Assembly (NCBI RefSeq): GCF_022695595.1
Contig: NZ_CP074380.1
Coordinates: forward strand, 2,535,501 to 2,599,500
DNA length: 64,000 nt
Source: Streptomyces sp. MST-110588
Lineage (GTDB): Bacteria > Actinomycetota > Actinomycetes > Streptomycetales > Streptomycetaceae
Direction: 5' to 3'
Position 1 is the first letter of the stretch; each line of letters opens with the position of its first letter. The notes below the pieces were generated by a model that saw only the letters and a program-made list of their open reading frames with translations, was not told the origin of the DNA and ran no database searches. Positions 59,219 to 64,000 of the stretch are shown here, in pieces. The translations under genes were made by a program, and so were the position numbers.

Positions 59219-62200
59219 GTGATACGCGATCAAGAAGAGACGGCCGAGCAGCAGGGTGCGGTGCCTCGACGAGAGGCAGGCACCCCTGACGCGCTGTCCC
59301 GCGACGCCCCCGCCCCGGCCTTCGCCACCGACGCCGAACGGCCGCGGAAAGACCACGGGGAACACGGGGAGCACGACGAGCAGCACGGGAAGCAACGGGG
59401 GAAGTCGTCGAAGGCTTCCGAGACGGAAAAGGCGAGCACGATCGACAAGGCCGAACGAGCCGACGAGTCCGGGAGGCCGAAGCGGCCCGGGAGACTTGAG
59501 CAGCCCGCGGAGCCCGTAAGGGCAGGAAAGCCGGAAGAGTCAGAAGAGCCAGAAGAACCGGAGAAGCCGGGCAAGAAGCCCGAAAAGCTGGATCAAACCG
59601 AGAGGCCCAGCAAGGCCGATAAGGCCGATAAGGCTGACAATGCCGACAAAGCCAACAAGGCCAGCAAAACAGACAAGGCTGCAACGAAGGCCGGAACGAA
59701 GGCCGGCACAAAGGCCGGACCGGTCGGCGACTGCGTAGGCAGCGAGTTCCACGTCGACCAGGTCTCGGGCGACGAGCCCCTGCTCTCCGCCCGCGTCCAC
59801 CGCCCCTCCGACCTCCTGCGCCTGCTGCTCGGCATCGTCGGCATCGCCCTGGTCCTGGCGCTGGCCAACTTCGCCCACGGCACGACCCAGGGCCTGGAGA
59901 ACGACATCGGCAAGGGCGCCGGTCAGGCCCCGGAGCTGCTGATCAACTTCGCCGGTCTGGCCTCCAGCATCGCCGTGCTCATCGTGCCGGTGGCCTTCGC
60001 CGTGGAGCGGCTGATCAAACGGGACGGGCTGCGCATCGCGGACGGGGTGCTGGCCGCCGTGCTCGCCCACGGCGTCTCGCTCGCCACCGATCTGTGGGTG
60101 GCCGAGGCGGCGCCGGAGTCCATCCGCGACGCGCTCACCCAGCCGCTGGACAACGGCGCCTACACCACTCCGGTGCACAGCTATCTCGCGCCGGTCATCG
60201 CCTATATGACGGCTGTCGGCATGTCCCGGCGCCCGCGCTGGCGGGTGGCGATGTGGTGCGTGCTGCTGCTGGACGCCTTCGCGGTCCTCGTCGGCCGCTA
60301 CACCACTCCGTTCTCCATCGTCACGACCGTACTGATCGGCTGGACCGTCGCCTTCGGCACGCTCTACACCGTCGGCTCCCCCAATGTCCGCCCCACCGGC
60401 CAGCACCTCCTCGCCGGGCTGCGACGGGTGGGCTTCAAACCGGTCAGCGCGCTGCGCGCGGAGGACATCTCCAGCCACCCCGAGCACCCGGAGCACGCGG
60501 ACCGCGGGCGCCGCTACATCGTCACGCTGGAGGACGGCCCGCCGATCGACGTCACCGTCGTGGACCGCGAGCAGCAGGCACAGGGCTTCTTCTACCGCGT
60601 CTGGCGCCGGCTGTCGCTGCGCGGCATCAACCAGCGCCGCAGCCTCCAGTCGCTGCGCCAGGCCCTGGAGCAGGAGGCGCTGCTGGCGTACGCGGCCATC
60701 GCGGCCGGCGCCAACGCCCCCAAGCTGATCGCCACCTCCGAACTCGGCCCGGACGCCGTGATGCTGGTGTACGAGCACATCGGCGGCCGGGCCCTGGACG
60801 CGCTGACGGACCGGGAGATCACCGACGGGCTGATGCACAGCGCCTGGCGGCAGGTCGCCGCGCTGCAGTCGCGGCGTATCGCGCACCGCCGGCTGGTCGG
60901 GGACGCGCTGCTGGTGGATCGTTCCGGCAAGATCTTCCTGACGGATCTGCGGGGCGGCGAGATCGCGGCGGGCGACCTCGTTCTCCGTATGGACATCGCA
61001 CAGTTGCTGACCACGTTCGGTCTGCGGGTCGGCGCGGAGCGCGCGGTGGCCGCGGCCGTCGCGGTACTCGGCCCGGACCTGGTCGCCGACAGCCTTCCGC
61101 TGCTCCAGCCCATCGCGCTCAGCCGCACCACCCGCGCGACCCTGCGCCAACTGGCCCGCGAGCGCGCCAAGCGGGAACGCGAGGCGGTGCTGGAAGCCTC
61201 GCGGCACGCCAAGGACCTCAAGGCCGATGCCGCGCAGGCCGCCGCCCGGGCCGCCGCGCAGGCGGGCGGGCCCCAGGCGCAGACCGCCGTCGGCGCCTCC
61301 GCCGACCCGGCGGGCAGCCGCAAGGCACAGCGCGCCGAGCGCAACGCCGAGAAGCGGGCGCTGGAGGAGGCGATGGAGGAGGCCCGCGAGGAGGACCTGC
61401 TCTCGCAGATCCGTCGGCAGGTGCTGCTGATCCGTCCGACGGCCCCGGTGGAGCCGGCCCGTCTGGAGCGGATCAGCCCGCGCATCCTGATCAGTTGGAT
61501 CGCCGGTGCCTTCGCCGCGTACTTCCTGCTCTCCCAGCTCACCCACGTCAAGCTGGACAAGGTCATCGGCGAGGCGCAGTGGGGCTGGGTGACGGCCGCG
61601 CTGCTGTTCTCCGCGCTCACCTACATCGCGGCGGCGCTGAGCCTGCTGGGATTCGTGCCGGAGAAGGTGTCCTTCCTGCGGACGGTGCTGGCGCAGATCG
61701 CCGGCAACTTCGTCAAGCTCGTCGCGCCCGCGGCGGTGGGCGGTGTCGCGCTCAACACCCGCTTCCTGCAGCGGTCGGGCATCCGGCCGGGCCTGGCGGT
61801 GGCCAGTGTCGGCGCCTCCCAGCTCTTCGGTCTGGGTGCACACGTCCTGCTGCTGCTGACCTTCGGCTATCTGACGGGCACCGAGCGCACGCCCTCGCTC
61901 TCGCCGTCCCGTACGGTCATCGCGGGCCTGCTGACCGCCGCCGTACTGGTCCTGGTCGTCACGGCGATCCCCACACTGCGCAAGTTCGTCGTCACCCGCG
62001 TACGGTCCCTGTTCGCCGGCGTCGTACCGCGCATGCTGGACATCCTCCAGCGCCCGCAGAAGCTGGTCACCGGCATCGGCGGCATGCTGATGCTGACGGT
62101 GGCGAACGTGATGTGCCTGGACGCCTCGATCCGGGCGTTCGGCGGCAGCGACGAGATCAGCTACGCGAGCATCGCGGTCGTCTTCCTGGCGGGCAACGCG

Positions 62201-62395
62201 CTGGGGTCGGCGGCGCCGACGCCGGGCGGGGTGGGCGCGGTGGAGGCCACGCTGACGCTGGGCCTGACGGCGGCCGGGCTGGGCAGCGACATGGCCCTGT
62301 CCTCGGTGCTGCTCTTCCGGCTGATGACCTTCTGGCTGCCGGTGCTGCCGGGCTGGCTGGCCTTCACCCATCTGACGCGCAAGGGCGCCGTCTGA
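59219..62395 (+). CDS. Large membrane protein: kinase-like domain joined to a UPF0104/LPG-synthase-type flippase domain
   Basis: A 1058-residue protein. Residues 1-165 are hydrophilic and repetitive (KADKADKADNADKANKASK, then KAGTKAGTKAG). About six transmembrane segments follow (residues 190-370). A cytoplasmic domain resembling ABC1/Ser-Thr kinases spans 390-610, with AAGANAPKLIATSELG, LVYEHIGGRALD, IAHRRLVGDALLVD and LTDLRGGEI. Next is a charged Ala-rich helix (610-730), then eight further helices of the lysylphosphatidylglycerol-synthase N-terminal/UPF0104 family (PTPGGVGAVEATLTLGLTAAG). The catalytic LPG-transferase domain is absent. It may transport a lipid or glycolipid; substrate unknown. 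The start (GTG) has a weak ribosome site. Confidence 0.83.
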   Translation: MIRDQEETAEQQGAVPRREAGTPDALSRDAPAPAFATDAERPRKDHGEHGEHDEQHGKQRGKSSKASETEKASTIDKAERADESGRPKRPGRLEQPAEPVRAGKPEESEEPEEPEKPGKKPEKLDQTERPSKADKADKADNADKANKASKTDKAATKAGTKAGTKAGPVGDCVGSEFHVDQVSGDEPLLSARVHRPSDLLRLLLGIVGIALVLALANFAHGTTQGLENDIGKGAGQAPELLINFAGLASSIAVLIVPVAFAVERLIKRDGLRIADGVLAAVLAHGVSLATDLWVAEAAPESIRDALTQPLDNGAYTTPVHSYLAPVIAYMTAVGMSRRPRWRVAMWCVLLLDAFAVLVGRYTTPFSIVTTVLIGWTVAFGTLYTVGSPNVRPTGQHLLAGLRRVGFKPVSALRAEDISSHPEHPEHADRGRRYIVTLEDGPPIDVTVVDREQQAQGFFYRVWRRLSLRGINQRRSLQSLRQALEQEALLAYAAIAAGANAPKLIATSELGPDAVMLVYEHIGGRALDALTDREITDGLMHSAWRQVAALQSRRIAHRRLVGDALLVDRSGKIFLTDLRGGEIAAGDLVLRMDIAQLLTTFGLRVGAERAVAAAVAVLGPDLVADSLPLLQPIALSRTTRATLRQLARERAKREREAVLEASRHAKDLKADAAQAAARAAAQAGGPQAQTAVGASADPAGSRKAQRAERNAEKRALEEAMEEAREEDLLSQIRRQVLLIRPTAPVEPARLERISPRILISWIAGAFAAYFLLSQLTHVKLDKVIGEAQWGWVTAALLFSALTYIAAALSLLGFVPEKVSFLRTVLAQIAGNFVKLVAPAAVGGVALNTRFLQRSGIRPGLAVASVGASQLFGLGAHVLLLLTFGYLTGTERTPSLSPSRTVIAGLLTAAVLVLVVTAIPTLRKFVVTRVRSLFAGVVPRMLDILQRPQKLVTGIGGMLMLTVANVMCLDASIRAFGGSDEISYASIAVVFLAGNALGSAAPTPGGVGAVEATLTLGLTAAGLGSDMALSSVLLFRLMTFWLPVLPGWLAFTHLTRKGAV

Positions 62396-62412
62396 CGTAC
62401 GGGCGCCGAGCC

Positions 62413-62478
62413 CGTCCCGGGTACGCGAAGGGCCCGCTCGCCGGTGTCGGTGAGCGGGCCCTTCGCGTACCCGGGACG
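62413..62478. terminator. Very long bidirectional hairpin terminator
   Basis: A 27-base perfect stem (62413-62439 with 62452-62478), extended by a G-T wobble and three further pairs to a GTGT loop. It stands between the convergent flippase-like gene and moeZ. It contains CGGGTACGCGAAG, also present in the 17-bp repeats next to the catalase terminator. Confidence 0.93.
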
Positions 62479-62509
62479 CCCTGGGCTGCTATGTCAGTAC
62501 ACCGGTATG

Positions 62510-63688
62510 TCAGTACACCGGCTTGTGCGGCTCGACCGTGTTGACCCAGCCGATGACGCCGCCGCCGACGTGCACCGCGTCGGCGAAGCCCGCGGACTTC
62601 AGGACCGCCAGCACCTCGGCCGAGCGGACCCCCGTCTTGCAGTGCAGGACGATCTTCCGGTCCTGCGGCAGGTCCTGGAGGGCGTTGCCCATCAGGAACT
62701 CGTTCTTGGGGATCAGCCTGGCGCCGGGGATCGAGACGATCTCGTACTCGTTGGGCTCACGGACGTCGATGATCTCGATCTTCTCGTCCGCGTCGATCCA
62801 CTCCTTGAGCTGCTGGGGAGTGATCGTGGAGCCCGCCGCCGCCTCCTGGGCCTCCTCGGAGACCACGCCGCAGAACGCCTCGTAGTCGATGAGTTCGGTG
62901 ACGGTCGGGTTCTCGCCGCAGACCGCGCAGTCCGGGTCCTTGCGCACCTTGACCTGGCGGTACGTCATCTCCAGCGCGTCGTGGATCATCAGGCGGCCGA
63001 CGAGCGGGTCGCCGATGCCGGCCAGCAGCTTGATCGCCTCGTTGACCTGGATGGAGCCGATGGACGCGCACAGCACGCCGAGGACGCCGCCCTCCGCGCA
63101 GGAGGGGACCATGCCCGGCGGCGGGGGCTCGGGGTACAGGCAGCGGTAGCAGGGCCCGTGCTCGGACCAGAACACCGACGCCTGGCCGTCGAAGCGGTAG
63201 ATCGAACCCCATACGTACGGCTTGCCCAGCAGCACGCAGGCGTCGTTGACCAGGTAGCGGGTGGCGAAGTTGTCCGTACCGTCCACGATCAGGTCGTACT
63301 GCGCGAAGATCTCCATGACGTTCGTGGAGTCCAGCCGCTCTTCGTGCAGATTGACCGTGACGTACGGGTTGATGCCCAGGACGGTGTCCCGCGCGGAGGC
63401 GGCCTTGGAGCGCCCGATGTCCGCCTGGCTGTGGATGATCTGGCGCTGCAGGTTCGACTCGTCGACCTCGTCGAACTCCACGATGCCCAGCGTGCCGACA
63501 CCGGCCGCGGCCAGGTACATCAGCGCGGGCGACCCCAGGCCGCCGGCGCCGACGCACAGCACCTTGGCGTTCTTCAGCCGCTTCTGCCCGTCCATCCCGA
63601 CGTCCGGGATGATCAGGTGGCGGGAGTACCTGCGGACCTCGTCGACGGTGAGCTCGGAGGCCGGCTCGACCAGGGGTGGCAGCGACAC
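62510..63688 (-). CDS. moeZ: Adenylyltransferase/sulfurtransferase MoeZ (ThiF domain plus rhodanese)
   Basis: Activates sulfur-carrier proteins (MoaD, ThiS, CysO type) by adenylation and thiocarboxylation. The GTG at 63688 has GAGG upstream and gives 392 residues; a TTG at 63703 is the alternative. ThiF domain: LCVGAGGLGSPALMYLA, DGTDN at 136-140, zinc pairs C180/C183 and C254/C257, and C197 in PSCAEGG. The C-terminal rhodanese domain has C350 in LHCKTGVRS. A perfect sigma-R promoter lies upstream, in line with my recollection that moeB/moeZ belongs to the S. coelicolor sigma-R regulon. It could serve the MoaE encoded at 35106. Confidence 0.95.
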   Translation of the reverse strand: MSLPPLVEPASELTVDEVRRYSRHLIIPDVGMDGQKRLKNAKVLCVGAGGLGSPALMYLAAAGVGTLGIVEFDEVDESNLQRQIIHSQADIGRSKAASARDTVLGINPYVTVNLHEERLDSTNVMEIFAQYDLIVDGTDNFATRYLVNDACVLLGKPYVWGSIYRFDGQASVFWSEHGPCYRCLYPEPPPPGMVPSCAEGGVLGVLCASIGSIQVNEAIKLLAGIGDPLVGRLMIHDALEMTYRQVKVRKDPDCAVCGENPTVTELIDYEAFCGVVSEEAQEAAAGSTITPQQLKEWIDADEKIEIIDVREPNEYEIVSIPGARLIPKNEFLMGNALQDLPQDRKIVLHCKTGVRSAEVLAVLKSAGFADAVHVGGGVIGWVNTVEPHKPVY

Positions 63689-63775
63689 GGAAGACCTCAA
63701 CAAGGGTTGGCCGATATCTCGGTGGCGCCCTCACCCGCCCGGCCGGAGCCGGGAAGGGGGACGCCGTTCTCCCGT

Positions 63776-63801
63776 AACACTGCCACGCCCTTCTTCATTC
63801 C
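63776..63801 (-). promoter_or_regulatory. Sigma-R-type promoter of moeZ
   Basis: Minus strand GGAAT (63801-63797), exactly 18 bases, GTT (63778-63776). The GGAAT overlaps the stop codon of the upstream gene. Transcription would start about 80 bases before the moeZ GTG. Confidence 0.83.
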
Positions 63802-64000
63802 GAGACACCCGGTCCGATGTGCGAGACAAAGGCGTCCCAGTGGCCGGGCAGCGACTCCCAGGCGTCGCCCTCCCGGTCCGTCCGGTCGGTGAAGCAGACC
63901 GTTCCGGCGCGCTGCTCGCGGGCGATGTCCAGGGCCTCTTCCAGGTGTGCGCGCGGCAGGCCGTGCACGAGGTGGCAGAAGCGCTCAGGGGGGTGCCCGG
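63795..64000 (-). CDS. C-terminal end of a probable spherulation-specific family 4 protein (partial)
   Basis: Only the last 68 codons are in the window, ending at the TGA 63797-63795. The frame reads HPPERFCHLVHGLPRAHLEE, then ALDIAREQRAGTVCFTDRTD and WESLPGHWDAFVSHIG. The GTVCFTDR...WESLPGHW pattern resembles the end of spherulation-specific family 4 proteins, which are often next to moeZ in Streptomyces. The gene start is outside the window. The identification is tentative because so little is visible. Confidence 0.6.
   Translation of the reverse strand, partial: GHPPERFCHLVHGLPRAHLEEALDIAREQRAGTVCFTDRTDREGDAWESLPGHWDAFVSHIGPGVSE

Overview
This is a high-GC actinobacterial chromosome segment, almost certainly from a Streptomyces (or very close relative). 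The evidence is the GC-biased codon use, the GTG starts, the dasA/dasR pair with DasR operators, sigR-rsrA with a sigma-R promoter, and a cobalamin-riboswitch-controlled nrdAB. The second half has a gene order (UPF0182, PDZ protease, DUF2342, ABC1 kinase, whiB7/wblC, uvrD2, mycoredoxin, nudC, adnB, adnA, moeZ) that I recall as shared with the Mycobacterium Rv3193c-Rv3206c neighbourhood. It reads as core chromosome: no insertion sequence, prophage, CRISPR array or biosynthetic cluster is visible.

Layout. 1-6.8 kb: chitobiose-binding lipoprotein dasA (cut by the window edge) divergent from its repressor dasR, then carbon-starvation permease cstA and a DUF3311/sodium-solute symporter pair. 6.8-11.7 kb: tandem NrdR boxes, a B12 riboswitch, nrdA-nrdB, and def. 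11.8-17.1 kb: a TPR protein, the thiol-oxidative-stress pair sigR-rsrA, a thioredoxin-reductase-like protein and a hydrolase. 17.1-24.4 kb: an SRAP gene, a membrane M50 protease, aroA-rsgA, a Gdx/SugE-type SMR pump, a TetR regulator, hisN and a CBS protein. 24.3-29.4 kb: two 17-bp repeat arrays, catalase with a divergent Fur-family regulator, and two nearly identical initiator-tRNA modules flanking a Sel1-repeat gene. 29.5-43 kb: UPF0182, PPA1309-family, Lon-like PDZ protease, a 56-aa membrane protein, moaE, an SDR, DUF2342, NUDIX, YgjP-like, ThiF-like and ABC1-kinase genes. 43.6-64 kb: whiB7/wblC with an upstream ORF and attenuator, uvrD2, mycoredoxin, nudC, an M20 peptidase, the AdnAB helicase-nuclease genes, an ATL protein, a large flippase-like membrane protein, moeZ and the end of a further gene.

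How it works together. Three promoters fit the sigma-R consensus GGAAT-N18-GTT exactly: upstream of sigR, of mycoredoxin and of moeZ. Together with catalase, the TrxR-like enzyme, deformylase and the wblC attenuator, the window is rich in thiol, peroxide and translation-stress functions. DNA synthesis and repair (nrdAB, SRAP, uvrD2, adnAB, ATL) is the second theme.

A caution for any user: seven conserved genes (SRAP, UPF0182, PPA1309 family, uvrD2, nudC, adnB twice, adnA) are broken. Every break is repaired by adding one base, almost always in a run of G or C. The overlong tail of the ATL protein may be a ninth case. This pattern fits systematic homopolymer undercalling in the assembly better than real gene decay.
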